Shown piece after piece: positions 36,615 through 51,276 of a DNA stretch of 64,000 bases; within the stretch, counting starts at the first letter, position 1, and each line of letters opens with the position of its first letter. The stretch comes from Glossina fuscipes (taxonomy: Eukaryota; Arthropoda; Insecta; Diptera; Glossinidae). The stretch lies in assembly GCF_014805625.2 (NCBI RefSeq), contig NW_023998453.1, forward strand, positions 826,921 through 890,920. The letters run 5' to 3'. Both the position numbers and the translations under genes were made by a program. Under the pieces are notes generated by a model. That model was given only the letters and a program-made list of their open reading frames with translations. It had not been told where the DNA came from and ran no database searches.

Positions 36615-36790
36615 TGTCAAAACGTTTGCAGCACCCAGAAGAAAGTCTGAGAGCCACAATAATGTATATATATGTATTCGTGCGCAGCTTAAAACTCTAA
36701 AATGATTTAACTGTGTCCGTCCTTCTGTCCGTATACCACTTAGTCGAAACAATGCACCAATCGCCTTCCAATTACGCATAGAGATTGGAA
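36615..36790. repeat. Dispersed repeat C, copy 2
   Basis: AAAACGTTTGCAGCACCCAG, GTATATATATGTATTCGTG and TGTCCGTCCTTCTGTCCGT in the same order as 16570-16700. A further short piece (GCATTTACAGCACCCAGAG) lies at about 37028-37046. Confidence 0.6.
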
Positions 36791-39450
36791 ATTGCCGCAT
36801 GCAGATTGATATTGAAATTGAGTCATCTCGTTCAAAGGACACGACCACAGTACAACATAGTCTGAGGCAGCCTGTGTCTTCAATAAGAAAAAAATTCATT
36901 TTTATGCTCGATAGGTTATTAACCACAATAGACGATAAAAATTGTTTTTTTTTTTCTATAGGCGGTCCTTCAATACTTGCCACGCCCATTCAATACTGTA
37001 GAATATTAAAATTTCATTGTTTTATCTAAGCATTTACAGCACCCAGAGAGAAACTTCATAGGCCGTACAAAGTCTGTATATTATTGGAGGGTAAAGAAGA
37101 CTCGATCGCGGCCGAAAATAGTTTAAAGTGCATGCCTAACCTAACTTTAACAACGACTGCTATAGCGTTCCTAATTAAAAGATATAATGTCTCACAAAGT
37201 TCGCGGTGTAGTTGCTAAGGTAAAAGAAGAAAAGATGAATGAACCTCATCTTTATATGAGCCAAAGAAAGTGCAATGCAAAAGAGGGAGAAGGCGAAAGA
37301 TAAGCCAGTGATTATTAGATGAAAAAAATTTTCACATAATCATATCAAAGCTGTCTATCATAAACGATAACTTTTAACTTGAGTTTCAGTGTTCTCTGCT
37401 TTTACTTAACGCTTTAAATTATATCAATCATACGTGAAAGGGGTAAACAGAAGGAGAAAATAGAACAGACCTAACATTTTTGAAATTTCCTTGCCGTTAC
37501 GTAACAATGGCAATATGCAGATCCAGACAATTGAAGATCGTATGCGAACATAGACTTCGCACAACTAGCTAAGCCTTTTTTTAAATTATAAGCTAAGAAA
37601 TCTCATTGAAACGGCAGCTTACACGGATCCAAGTTTTCAAAACTAAAATGAATGCAATTGAAATGAATGCAAGTCTCCCTTAGGCCTTTTACAGTTATAA
37701 ACTAGAAGAAATGACTGCAGTCTCTGATGTAATCATTAATTTAGTTTGCTTATAATCATACAAGCCATGATTCTAGGGCTTGCGAGCTATAAGCGCATTA
37801 TGAATTTGATTTACGTCACTCACGACTTGGATGTTAGTTGAAAGACATTCGTAAAGAAATGAAGAATTAATTAAAAAGAAAGTTTCAAAGAAACCAGTTC
37901 GTGAGGCATCCTCTTTAAAAATTTGTTTGCCGAACGATTTGCAATGACTATTGAACTTTTTAACTTTGAGGCACGTAGGTCGTGTAAAAATTGAAAAGCA
38001 AGCTTGCAGTTACCGCCAGCCATTTGCATCGAAATTATTCGGGTCGTGCGGTTGAGTTGAAGTTGATGGCAAAAGCAAAGACTTCTCGTATCATTTGAGA
38101 GAGAAAGAAAAAAACTTTTAAAATTTTTGTGGTCTACAATCGGTCAATCAATCCATCAATCAACATTGAATGCATTTAAAATTATTTAATAAATTATTTA
38201 AGTGTCCAGGAGAATGTTTTAATAATCAGGTACATTATGAAGCAAACTATTTCATATGTTAGCGTACGTTAGCGTTATGCTTACGTAGTCTGCAACGTTA
38301 CGTTTTTAGGCCAATGTCATACGCGTTTGCTTTAGTTCAGTTCTTTGGCTTAGTTTCGAAATCGATGTGTGTGTTAGTTATAAATCAAATAAACATAAGG
38401 TATCAGAAAATTCGTTTCAAGTTGAATAGAAGAATTTCTTTCTTGTTTATTTATTATTGTGTTTGCAACATCGAGGCATCTACAAAACAACGAATGACAT
38501 AAATAATAAAATTACATCTCTCATTACATATGTTTGCTTACAAGTGCATATGCATTTGTATGCATATATTTATTATAACCTAAATACTACGCAAACGTCT
38601 GCAGTAGAATTATTTCAATAACCGGTTTCGATATGAGTTAAAAAAGCAAAATATGTGTGTCACTAGAGCTGCTTATCTGACCATGTCTTGCGCTGATTAT
38701 TATTAGGAATCATTGAATTTGAATATCTAATTACAATTCGTAAAAATTTTGCTAAAGAGAAAAAAAAAAAAAAAAAAACAAATAGATAAATAAAAGAAGA
38801 CAAATACAAGTGCAATAAAAGAAAGAAAAGCCTTATTGGTGAATAAAAAAAAAATGAAAGCTTAAGAAATATTTGAAATTAATTGAAAAACCACTTTAGG
38901 CTTTAGGCTTGTCAAACAAGACAACAAGTTGTTCAACACGAAAAGATCATCATAATCATCATCATTATTATCAATAACAACAACAACTTTACTATAACAT
39001 GATTAACATCTTTTTAGTTTTTGTTAGTGTTTTTAACAAAGTTATTGTTAGTTTTGTTGTGATTCTTGTTGTTGTTGCTGTTGTTGTTTGTCGCCAACAT
39101 TCATTTTGTATGGTATTTGTGGTACCAGGCAGATTTTCAAAATTGCAATCGCCAACAGACAGATGGACGATTACAATGGTTGATTACAAATGGGTTTAAA
39201 GAAAATACTAAAACAAAAAAAAAACAACAAAAAACAAAAAAAAACAAAACAAAACGACAAAACACGACGACAAACAATTTGATCTAAAAGTTTGAAATCA
39301 AACACCAGTTCGATGAGCCAACAATCAGGTGAGCATATGATGCTAAAGTAATTATTAAGTATATACGATCAAAATATGTGTATGAATGTCTTGTAGTTAT
39401 GCACAAATTTCAAGCATTTGTTGTTGGCGGAATACGCCTTGCTTGCCTAG
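36791..39450. other. 5' flank of Skeletor
   Basis: No ORF with protein character. The end (38930-39260) is rich in CAA/GTT and AAAC repeats, as is common in fly regulatory regions. A conserved regulatory role is possible but not shown. Confidence 0.35.
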
Positions 39451-39457
39451 TATAAAA
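39451..39457 (+). promoter_or_regulatory. Candidate TATA box of Skeletor
   Basis: TATAAAA about 35 nt before TCCAGTAA, an initiator-like sequence (A at about 39486). The downstream stretch rich in CAGCCAACAACGAACAGC is typical of fly 5' UTRs. If right, the 5' UTR before the start codon is up to about 640 nt, or spliced (a CAG|GTAAAC donor-like site lies at about 39530). Confidence 0.4.
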
Positions 39458-40124
39458 TGCTGTTACCACTTATTGCTTGTCGTCCAGTAAATTAGACTGT
39501 AACTCTCAATCAGCCAACAACGAACAGCAGGTAAACTAAGTAACGAACACCAACTGGAGCCAGTCTGGCAACTAGCAAACCAGCCAACCGTTTGTAGTGC
39601 CAATAAACCAACATTTCGCATCTGTAAGTCTAGTTAACATCAAATTGGCATTTGAATCGTCAGTACGGTTTGAGTGTTTGCAGCGTTCGGTTGATTATCT
39701 AAAAAGTGCGCTTACGTATAATAATAAAAACATCTCGTTTTAAAGTGAGATAAATTACTTAAATAAAATTAACAAAGTGTGTTTAAAGTGTGGTAAAAAA
39801 ACCTGCTGAATAGCATACAAGAAAAAAAAAATCAAAAGAAGCAAAAAAAAAAAAGTGCATGTAAGCAATTAATTTTCTCGTTTGTCACACAAGTAAAAGA
39901 TAAAACGTTAATGTCAAAAAAAAAAATAAAAATAAATAAATAAATAAAAAATAAATAATTTCAAGTGAAAAGCGAAGAAATAAATAATTTTAATATAAAA
40001 AAACCATTTTTTTTTTTTTTCCGTTTTTATTGTTTTCATTCGATGTTCTTAGTTTAGTCAATGCTTAGAGCATTTATTTTGTAACGGTCATCTCAGGATC
40101 GAAGATCAACAGCATTTACCAAAA

Positions 40125-40158
40125 ATGTTTTATGTATTTGGATTAATTTGCTTAACTA
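40125..40158 (+). CDS. Skeletor: Skeletor exon 1, signal peptide start
   Basis: 34 nt encoding MFYVFGLICLT plus one base, then the donor A|GTAAGT. Joined to exon 2 it reads MFYVFGLICLTIFSYANA then SFPYYGTKIG, a clean signal peptide with likely cleavage after ANA. The start was chosen because it lies just downstream of 5'-UTR-like sequence, has the right phase and completes the signal peptide. Confidence 0.75.
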
Positions 40159-43100
40159 GTAAGTATATATAAGTATAGGCAAGCAATCACACTAAAAAAC
40201 ATGAATATCATAACGATTTAATGAACAAAAAAAAAAAAAAAAGTTCAAAAGCGAAACAAAAGACTTAAGAAAAAAACTTGTTTGATATTTAACTAGTTTA
40301 AGTGTTTAATCATTGAAAAAGATATGTATACATATATCTTTGCATGTAAATTTATTTATTTCTTATTTGTCGTTGTCATTGAAAAGTTATCCGCATATAC
40401 ATATATACATATATACATAAATATGTTTGAAAAATATCCTATCTTTGGTTATTCATTTAAAACGTCACTCTAAACATAAAAACAGCTCGCTGTTGTTTTT
40501 TTTTTTTTTTTGTTTGTGAATAGGGTGTGTGTGTGTGTGTGTGTGTGTGTATGGTCTAAAAGTATTCGGAAAAGTTTATCAAATTGAATATTAATGATTA
40601 ATAATTTTTAAAATTATTAAAAATTTTATAGATTAACAATTCACTTACTATAAAATATAAAATATTTATGAATGAATTAAATTTGAAAAGAAAAAATATT
40701 TTCTTTTAGAAAGAATTATTAAATATTGTTGTACATCATACAACACTTTTGACGCACGGGTATATCAGGTTAGTACGGATGTGTGCAACACCCGGAAGGA
40801 CTTGAAACAGAACCACTTTTTATTAAGCTTGTCAGTCCGTCTTGGTTGCCTTTTTTTTTTTTTTTGTGTGTGCATCTTAGAGGCCTTAGAGACTTTTAGA
40901 TATATTTTAACGTAATTTGTGCATTGAAATGATTTGTCGCCATCACGCCTTTACGCCTTCACGGCTTCATTTGGAAAGCCGCTATATGAATAGCTGTATT
41001 AAACGCAGCGATTTATGGTATTTAAGGGTGACCGTGGCCTATTAACTTGTAATAATATAAATTAAAAAAAAAATGCAGTTTAATCAATTCAATGAGACTT
41101 AAAAGTAATTTAGAAATTGTAGGCTACAACAAAAATTTATTACTAACAATAAGCAGAAGATCTCGGAACGCTATCCTGTACATGATTTGATGAAAACACA
41201 GTACGAGATTTTTCTTTTCCTACAAAAAGTCAATTCAATTTTTTACACTTATCGCATTTGCTTCAATAATAACTTTTCGCATGAAAATGCTTTGAGAAAA
41301 ATGTTAAATTCGTACTTACTCGTTATTTCGCCTTTAGCTTGCTTACAGTGAACTTTGGTAACGCTAAGCAATTTGGGAAATGGGAAAAAATTATAATACG
41401 TTAGCGGTATTCTAACGCGATCATAATCTAACACTATAGAGGATAATTAAAAATTTTGGAGGTTAAAATTTATTATCATTCGTTTCATGATCAAAAAATT
41501 GGTAATTAAGCACTTTCCTGTTGACCACACTAAACTTTTCTCTTATCAAGGACAATTTTTTTATATGTTTTAAAAATTTCCTTTAATGATGACCTTTGTA
41601 ATGCGCAGAATTCCCTCATTTACCGAAAACAAAAAAAAAAAAAAAAAAACAAATTCAAGAACATATGTCTTAAAAAAGGGCAACAAATAGAAAAGCCTCC
41701 ATGATGACTGCTATACATTTTCTATTCTAAGTTCAACCTATAGGGAGGGCCACAGAATCAAGTTTGTATACTTGGCGTTTCAATGTCAAGAAATCAGGGT
41801 CTTAATATTACTTTTACTCGAAAAAAAAATCTCTAGCCAGGCGAACAGCATTTCTCTTGCCTTAAGGTAAAGATATAAGAAAAGTCTAGAAATGAAATTA
41901 TCGCATAGTTATATAAGCTTTCTAATGTAAAATCAGCTTTCTGACTTTTTATGTCTTCTTCGTTGTTCCTATTTAAACGCACAGTTAGTTCGCATACATT
42001 CTTTTTTTTAACATAAAATAAAACCAAATTCCATCAAGAAACATGTGTACGATTATAATTAAGGAAAATCGATGAAAAGAAAAAAACAAGTAAGAAAATT
42101 ATGTTCCGTCGTGATGGAATCTTTTATGCCCATCACCATTATCCTAAAAGAAGCAAAAACATAGAGAAGATCTATATTTTCATACTCCATAATATGAAGT
42201 GGGCGCACCTGGTTTTTTCTATTTTCAAAATAAAAGTTTTTATCGCATAGGAATGTAGACGTTATGGGTATATTCTATGAAAAGGTTAAGTTCCTTATAA
42301 GTTCTTTTACAAATTTTTAGGCGATATCTTGATTTTCGCTCATGTTTACCACCGATACTGCACAGTTGCGCAGACGGACAGATGGACAGACGAACAGATG
42401 GACATGTTTGGGTGCATTCCAAATTTTACTCAGAGCGGTTTTTAAAACTTGTTTTTACCCCTTTCAAGAGTATTGAAAAAAATTCAATTTTGATACGCTA
42501 TAATATTGGTTAGGCGCGGGAAATTTTTTCCATATTTTTAGAGGTGCTACAGCATCACCCATAGAATATAAGTTCAAATTTTTTGCATTATATCCTATAG
42601 TTTATGAGTAATAAACAAAAAACCAATTTTTCATTAAGTTTGGAAAACATAGGGGCTCTCAGCTTACGTGAGGCTGTGGGCGTCTCCCTTGTCCGATTCG
42701 CTATATTTTCAATACCATCCCTGCGCGGAAGAACTTCCAATGTTTTTGCTAAATTTGGAGTGGATATCTCCATTTTTGCCGCCAGAAGAATGTTTACAAC
42801 ACAAGTTACACAGAAGGACAACCACACAGGCGGACAGACGGACAGAAGGACTTGCTTAAATCGACTTATGTTTGATTTTTAAATATTGATCTACTTGCTC
42901 CAAATTCGCTATCGTTAGTTTTTTAATCAAATTAAAAACTAAACCCTTTTTTTTCTAAAGGGCTTACTATTCATGAAATATCTTGTATGGAAGAAAGGTC
43001 TAAGAGACAAACCCATGTTGTTCCAATTTAGTTGACTTAATTCTTATGTCATGAATGAAAAATTTTTTCAATATAACAATTTCGCAAAATAAGGCGTTAT

Positions 43101-43657
43101 ATGGGGAGTGGTCGAAAAAGTGTTCGTGCTTGAATGAAAGAACGTCAATCTACCAAATTTCATAAAAATACCTCAAAACTTGCGATCTGTATGCTGAACA
43201 GCAAAATGCATGGGCAAACATAAGACGGATAGATAGACACACAAACTTAAATCAGCATAATAAAAAAGACGGGTCTATCTTAAGCCCATATGAGCGTTAC
43301 GTACACACACTATATTTTACCCTGAAGAATTTTATTTATTTTATTAAATAAATAAAGATATAAAAACTTAGACAAACTTATTTCCCTTGCAAAAAAATTA
43401 ATAAAAGTCTATTGAAAATCGTAAATCTTTCAAACTTTTTTCGTTTGTAAATACATTTGTAATTAATGTCTATTTGCAATAATTGATTAGTTAAACTTAA
43501 CCCCATAAATTTCTAATGAAATTCCAAGATATTTTTTTTGTAGGCAAAAGCAAATAAACTTAAGAACGACATGATTTTTAATTTATTATTATAAAGTTGA
43601 ACAAAATAAAATTTGTTAGAAAAGATAGTTTTCTAATTAAAAACTTGGAGACGTAGA

Positions 43658-43696
<39 letters not shown>

Positions 43697-44181
43697 AACC
43701 ACGAAGTGAATTTTACATAAGCATATTAAGTTTTATTATTGTTCTATGAATTATTAAACGATTTACTTCAAAGTTATATAAAAAATATTCAACAAAAATT
43801 TTAACGAAGAAGTAAAAAATATATATGCAAATTAATGCAAATTTTTTCAACTTTTTAACTATTATATAAATCATTATGTAAATATTTTTGAACCTAATTT
43901 TATGTGCGATGAGGTAAAAATTATTTATTAGCCAAAAACTAGAGCATTGCCAGAGCAACATTTTCAATATCATACCGTCCAGATTGTTAATTAAAACTCG
44001 AATTAAATCCGCATATAATGAAAATCGGTTTTCAAAACATTTTTCCACAGCAAGCCTCTATTTTTGCTACGGTACTTTATTCGAAATCGGTTTCTAGCTA
44101 ATTGCATCATCACATTTGTAACGTAATATCAAACTGATAATATATACAAACAATGCTTATCAAGAAGATTTTCTACTTTAG

Positions 44182-44219
<38 letters not shown>

Positions 44220-46059
44220 GGAAGAAGAAAGGAAAAAGTTAATGTTAACGAATATATTATTAAATCATAGTAGCTATGCATATTCTTTCCTGCTCCCACT
44301 AATGTAATCTCTATCGACAATATTTCATTAATTAAGTCCTGTTGCTAGAGAGTTTTTTACCACTTAAGAGTTCCTCACAAAAAAGTTTTATTAAATTCGA
44401 CTGCAATGAAGACCATTCAAGAGAATAATTACGTGAGATAATTCTTAGCCTGACGTAATCTACCTACCTCCGCCACTTTTCACTACATGACCCTTGTGAC
44501 TATCTAATCTACTTACAAGCTGGATTTAGTCACTAGCTGGCTGGGTTTAGCTATTATCTAAACCAATTATCAGGTAGGTTTGCTCATTAGCTGGTATATT
44601 TACTAACTAGCGTTAGTCACTAGCTAATTTGGTTACTACCTAACCCCTAGTTAATTTTGACTGGGGTACTAACTACGTTTAGTCATTAGCTAGTGTCTTT
44701 TTTTTTGTTCGTAGTGGCAGCGCATTGGAGTCAAAGCCATCCCGGAACTGCTGTATATAGTATAAATGCGTGTTTGTTAGAACCTCGGGTGATGTCACAA
44801 AGTTTGTTTTCTTAAATCCAAGCTCTCGAAAGCCCAAGAGATGAAGCTTAGGACCCTGTCCCACAGCCTAACTCTTTTGATTTTCTCAGTATTTGCTGAA
44901 TATAACGGCGGATCTAATTGAGCCTTAACAGAGGAGTAATACTTATGATAGGATTGTAGATTTCCTCCCACCATTTTCTCTTTAACTTTTCTTCCAAAAT
45001 ATCTTTGAAGGTTTAACTCTTCCAAGATATCGTCCGCAATTAGAGGCACTTCGCCGATCGATCAGCTTGCTCACTTCCCAATAAACCAATAAGACTTGGT
45101 ACACAAAGCATTTTTATATAAGAAGAGATGAGCATGGTAAGAACAGGGATGCTTAGCACGTTTAAAAAAGCTATTAAATTGAGTTACAGAGAGAGATTAA
45201 CAACTGTGCGTAATAGCAATAGCAATATTTTTCAACATAATAGCTGCGTCATGGTTGCAGTTTCCATTAAAAGATTTTGTGTTCAAATAAGACTCGATTT
45301 GATTGGAGTAATTAAACTCCACTCGTTTCTTTCACATCGTATCCAATAAAAACTACGAATGTATTACTACCAAGTTTTTTTTTTCAAAAAAAATCATTCG
45401 CATTTTTTTAATATTTTTAAGGGGACTGTTCGTGACATCCTCATAGTATGTATATGTATGTCGTATTTCAAACATTTAAAATTCTAAACTTTGATAAAGT
45501 AGAGGAAGATTAATTTCTGATTTTCGGGGTTATTCTGTACATCTTGCTGTAGTCATATTTTATATACGATTTATTATTAATATGTTTCACGACTTTAGCT
45601 AAAAGGCCCAAGATAAAAACTTATGTTTTTAAATGAAAAACTTTGCAAACACCATTAACTTTTTATTGTAATCTGTGTAAATATATAGAGAGTGGCAGAA
45701 TTTTTCCTTTAATAATCAATTATGACTATAATTATCAACATTATTCACAATAAGTCTTAAACCAATGTCTGTTATGGTCTATTTAAGTTATATTTCTTGC
45801 TTATAGTAGAGAAGTTAGTGATCCGTTCATTTGAACTGTATCTACGGCCATTACCTAAAACAATGTATGAAAACTTTTGAGATCGCAGACAATTCAAAAA
45901 CAATCAATTTATAACCGCAACCTGACCAAAAATATGCGCACTTTATGGAGTGCCTTGCCCCATTCGGACCGATTAATCCAATGTGCTCATTTCTTTAAGT
46001 GAAAATCTATAATAAACTCATGGTGGTAAATATTATTTGAATATGACAGGCTTCACTAA

Positions 46060-46090
<31 letters not shown>

Positions 46091-49000
46091 ACGCTTTTAA
46101 TTCGGAACTGCCAACCTCGTTTTATTGTAATTAAACAACCTTAAACTTATTAAAGGAAAAAAGTGCTGCTAGACCTTTTTTCCCGAAAAAAAAAAAAAAC
46201 TTGAGACGACGATAGTGCAATGGGCATCTAATTTTAATATATCAAATTCATTATCTGACTGTTTACGAACTTTAAAGACAGAGGCTTAAATAGCGACATA
46301 AACTGTCTTGGCTAAACCCACTTTATATAGAAATAAGTTTTCACTCATAAATACGTAACTACATATATAGTTTCACAGTTACCTTCGTAACATTTTTTCG
46401 ATAGAATTCTGATTTAATTCTTTTTGCTCGGAATCAACGCATCTAATCGAATTGAAAACATAAAAATTCCAAGCGAGACGCTTACCGTTAAAAAGTAGGC
46501 TATGATTTTGTTAATTCATCGATTCCCAAGAAATCAAGTGAGTCTCTAAGAATTTTCAATCTCTTTGAAATGATAAAATTTTCAAAATTTTCAATATATA
46601 CGGATAAATTAACAAGTAAAGATCATAAAGTATGCCTATTATGGCAAATTAACCAAAAACAATATGACATGACAATATATATAAAAGAAGATATATGAAA
46701 GAACCGCTTAATAGAATGCAATTCAAAAGAGGTGTAATATCTTGTTTTAAAAGTGAAATAAAAATGGAATCATTAATAATCAATCACTTACCTGCTGACG
46801 TCTGCATACATAGTTGCGGTTGTCGAATCTACTGCCCAAGTTTATTTTAGCGTAATTTTGATTACCACTCGTAAATTACTGTTTTTTTTCTAAGATATTT
46901 TATTATGCGTTTATTCATTTTTTCTTCTTCTATTTCACTTTTTGATAACCACACATTTTTATTACTCTCTAATTATTTACTACTTTTTTTTTTAATATTT
47001 CAAAATACATTTTTGATTTTTTTTTTTCTCTTACGACTATACACTTTTATTACTTTCTTGCAAATTTACTACTTTTTTTCTCACTATTTACTTACTTACT
47101 TTTTTTTCCTTCTCATTTTAATAACCATACGCTTGCATTATTTTCTTATTATTTACTACCTTTTTTTTAAGATATTTCACCACTTTTCTCGCATTTTTCA
47201 ACACTTTTACCATTTCTTTACACAAAAAAATTTTAAATATATGCTTAAAAATTAACTTTAACACTTGACTACATACGTGCATCTTTCTAAATAATTGAAG
47301 GAGCTTTAAGCAATAAACTTCTTTTTTGATAACTACTCACATACATATTCTATGTAAGAATACGTTCCAGCGGGAAAAAAAAGACATACAACATAGAACT
47401 GATCGAATTTACTCTCATTGGGCGCATTTTTTTCCCCGCTTCCGTACAAACAGCGAACGGGGACATAACATTGCCCATACAACACAAACAAATGCACTTA
47501 AAAACCCGTAAAAAAAGTTTTATCAATTTATAAAAATTCTTGCTCGCTTTAAGAACTGACGCTGACTGATAATAAATGGCGGAAACATCAAAACAGTGAT
47601 ATCAAATTAACCACTTACTCTTTTATTATCGAGCTTTTAACGTATTTCTTGTACCCACACATTTACATTGCATAATTATTTCATAATCTATCGATTGATT
47701 ATCGATTGGATTTTGGACACAAACCAAGCGGAAGTAGAATAAAAACCTAAAACATTTACATACACTATAGTATTCGGATTAAAATGCAATACAATTCGGA
47801 ATAATCGGTTTTTATTTAATACATCGCAATAATCCCAATATCATATTTATTTGGATACGTTAGAATAATCGTAATATCGTATTTGTTTGTTACATTGGTG
47901 CAATCGGATTATTCGGTATTTGTCTGATACGTATTTGCATTATATATTGCTAAGACATTTTAAATTTACTACGAAAAAGATTCAGGACACCAAAAGAACA
48001 TTGTATTTAAACAAAAAGTAATTTTTATTATAAAATTAGATATATTTTCATAATTTGTACTAGACAAAATTTTGATAGTATAGACGGAAAACTATATAAA
48101 ACCACACTATTAAATCAAAATGTATACATACATACACGCACCCATTCATAAAAATACACGTATGCACACATACGCATTTCTACGTTTGTATACAAAAAGG
48201 TATGCTTTTCACTACTAAACCAGGCAAAGGTAGAGGCATATCAAACATTTTTAATATCTGTGTATTTGTGAATACAACAACGATTTTTATTTCGTGATTA
48301 CATACGTTATTAAAATATTGTATATATATATATATATAAGAAACTTGTTTATGAACAATTTCCTTTTGAGATTTATTAAAATTGTTTTGATCTTTTTTTT
48401 GCTAATTTTTCTTTCGTAAATATATATTATTGTATAAAGTGATATTTAACTGTCAACTGTTAATTAATTTTGTTAAATAAGATTTACTTATTGGAATTGT
48501 GATTTCATAAAATTTAATTAATTACAAATTTGTGCAACGGTCTACAAAGAATGCAAAAAAAAAATATATGAAATCGCATATATTTGATTTCCATTTGTTG
48601 CTCCAAAAGGAAGAAGTTGGCGTAACTTTTCAGAAGTATTTTAAAAATTCCGTCTTAACAGAAGATATATAAGAAATTCAGTTTATGGCGACTTGCTGTC
48701 TTTCCGTCTATCCATCTAAATTTTATATTGAAGTAAGAACCCTATAACGAATGCATATTGAATTCCAAAAATTTGTACTCTCGTCATAAAGATCCATTTT
48801 GAAAAAGTCATATCCATAAAAAAGGAAATCCCAAAAAAAGACAGGACACATGTAATCCTTAACATATGCGTGTTATTAAATTCGTAAGATTTGCGGACTG
48901 ATGGTACGTAACTTACGGTCACCCTTAGCTAATCAGATAAAATCTAAATTTTCAAAATTGTCTTATGCGTTGCGTTATTTTGCTAAGTTTCTTCGGAATG

Positions 49001-51228
49001 TTTGTAAGTATACCCCGCTTTATCTGAAATTTAATGCGGAATTATATGTAAAGAGTTCTTGGTTTTTCCTTCTTACCTTGTGGGAACTTTTATTCTACTT
49101 TAAGAACCGGTATATCGGTCTATTGATTACTCAAATTATTTTTTGATTACCCACTGACAGCTCTTTCCGTTTGACATAATTGGCATGGCAGAGTTTGTGG
49201 ACAATTTTGTACACATATTGCAATCACTTCCAAGAGATGATATAAATTTTAGGTAAAAATAATAATAATAATAATGACCCTCTTAAGCCTACGGACAAGT
49301 TTAAAGGTGCGTTATATCCCCTTTCAAAATTTATTTTTTGGGATATGCATCGAGAATATATGTATACGCTATGTTTGAGAGTTTTCGAAAATCTCCGCAA
49401 TATTCTAATAGATGTACGATGAACTGGTCGATGAATTACCTTTGGAACTCCGTGGCAGTAGAGAATGATTATAATATAGTTTCACATCTTCTGCATTGCA
49501 GATAAGAGAAATATTGAAAGGAAAAACTTTAATCGTACATTTAATATATAAATCAAAATTTCAATTTGTATTTAAAATATATTTTTTTTATCGATTACAA
49601 ATCATTTTACTGCGACAATATAATAAAGTAATTAAATAATTAATACAAATTTAAACACCTTGTGTATTTAATTTTGCACTAAGTGCTCATCTGTTCATAT
49701 GAGATGAGTCATAGCGCTAGACAGGTAAAGGTGAAAAAACTAATTTCGAAATTTCAAATACATTTAATTGTTTTATAATACGAATAACAAACAACAACAA
49801 GAACAATAATAAATCAAATGACATAACTATATAAGCATAAATTTTTGCGCAGTCAAGTTAATTACCTGCAATATCGTGTACTTGTGTTTGTTGCAAAATG
49901 ACTGACCGAAATGGATGATGACTAAATTAATCTATTAATCAAATCAAGTCTATCTTACATAATGCAAAAAATGTTGAGAAATTCGATTTATTTAATGATC
50001 GTTTTCGCAAACGTACTTACAAAAGCATAGCAACATAACATAAATAATGTTAATTAATAGGTCTAAATCTTAAGAAGGAACTGAATGCAATAAATGAATG
50101 TTTTTTTTTTTTTTTTTCTTAAAGTTGACGTCGATTTTGTCATTGATGAAATGGCATGGGAATATTTCTTTCACATTTGGGTTACCATAGGTTCGTCCAC
50201 AAGTGTCATAACTAATGGCAAAGATTTCTACTCCTTGGATGTATATGAAAATTTGCTTGCACTTAACCTATCTAGACCGCACTCATTTATCGCGATAGAA
50301 GAGGAAAATTATGAAGTAAACACGTGCCAATTCTTGAATTTTTTACTAACCGATAAGATGGTGACTAAGTTAATAATTTTATGGTGGAAAATTGACTTGA
50401 AATCTCGTCAAGTTCAACACAATATTAATATTGTAATAAATAGGCGCGAGTGCACATAAAATTCCGCTAATTTTAATCAAAACTTATGCACGTGAAAGTT
50501 GGGGCCGGTTTATTGGTACTCGATAGCTGTGGATTATAGATTGACTGTAAGAGTTCGAAAATTTGCAGCTGCGGATAAGGTATACATTTCTCTTATTATC
50601 TTTTATTGGCAGCCGTGAACTAAACATTCGTTGCTACGCAGTTAGGAACTTGTAGAGTTGAACAAGTTTGAACCTGAAGAGAGAGTAGAACGGATGCTAT
50701 GCCGTCACCTGAAAAAAAGGCTGAGATCGATTTAGAAATTGCTTCGGAAAGTGATTCTGAATCAATCGATGTAATAAAAAAAGTCAATTTATCTCAAATC
50801 CTTCTGGGTGTTATGTACGTCCGTCCGAACTTAATACACCCATGTACGACAAGTGGCGTAGAGTATAAGAAAAAGAGTACAGCGTATCTTTGGGAAACTC
50901 CCTTTCCGTACATACTTTGATATGGGGCTAAGCTACCCGGATGGACTTTTTGTGCAGTGCTGCAGAGCACCAGTATTGAATTTTATTAATTTTTGATTAT
51001 TTTTTTACACGTGGAACACATTAGCGGGCACAGCAGTAGTCTTAAAAAAAAAAAAGGATACATAACCAATCAATTTGCAAAATAATTTCCTAAATGAGTT
51101 CTACATGGTTTGTTTTTTTTTTTTTTTCTATCGACTAAGCGATGAATATAAAAATTTATTCATTTCATAGTCATAGTCGTGAAATTCCTTTCGATTGAAA
51201 TTAAAGCAACATATTTACTTTATGTATT

Positions 51229-51276
<48 letters not shown>

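Noticed and set aside
46905..47255. 116-codon Phe/Leu-rich ORF resembling a membrane protein
   Set aside because: It results from T-rich tandem repeats; the composition is that of poly-pyrimidine DNA.
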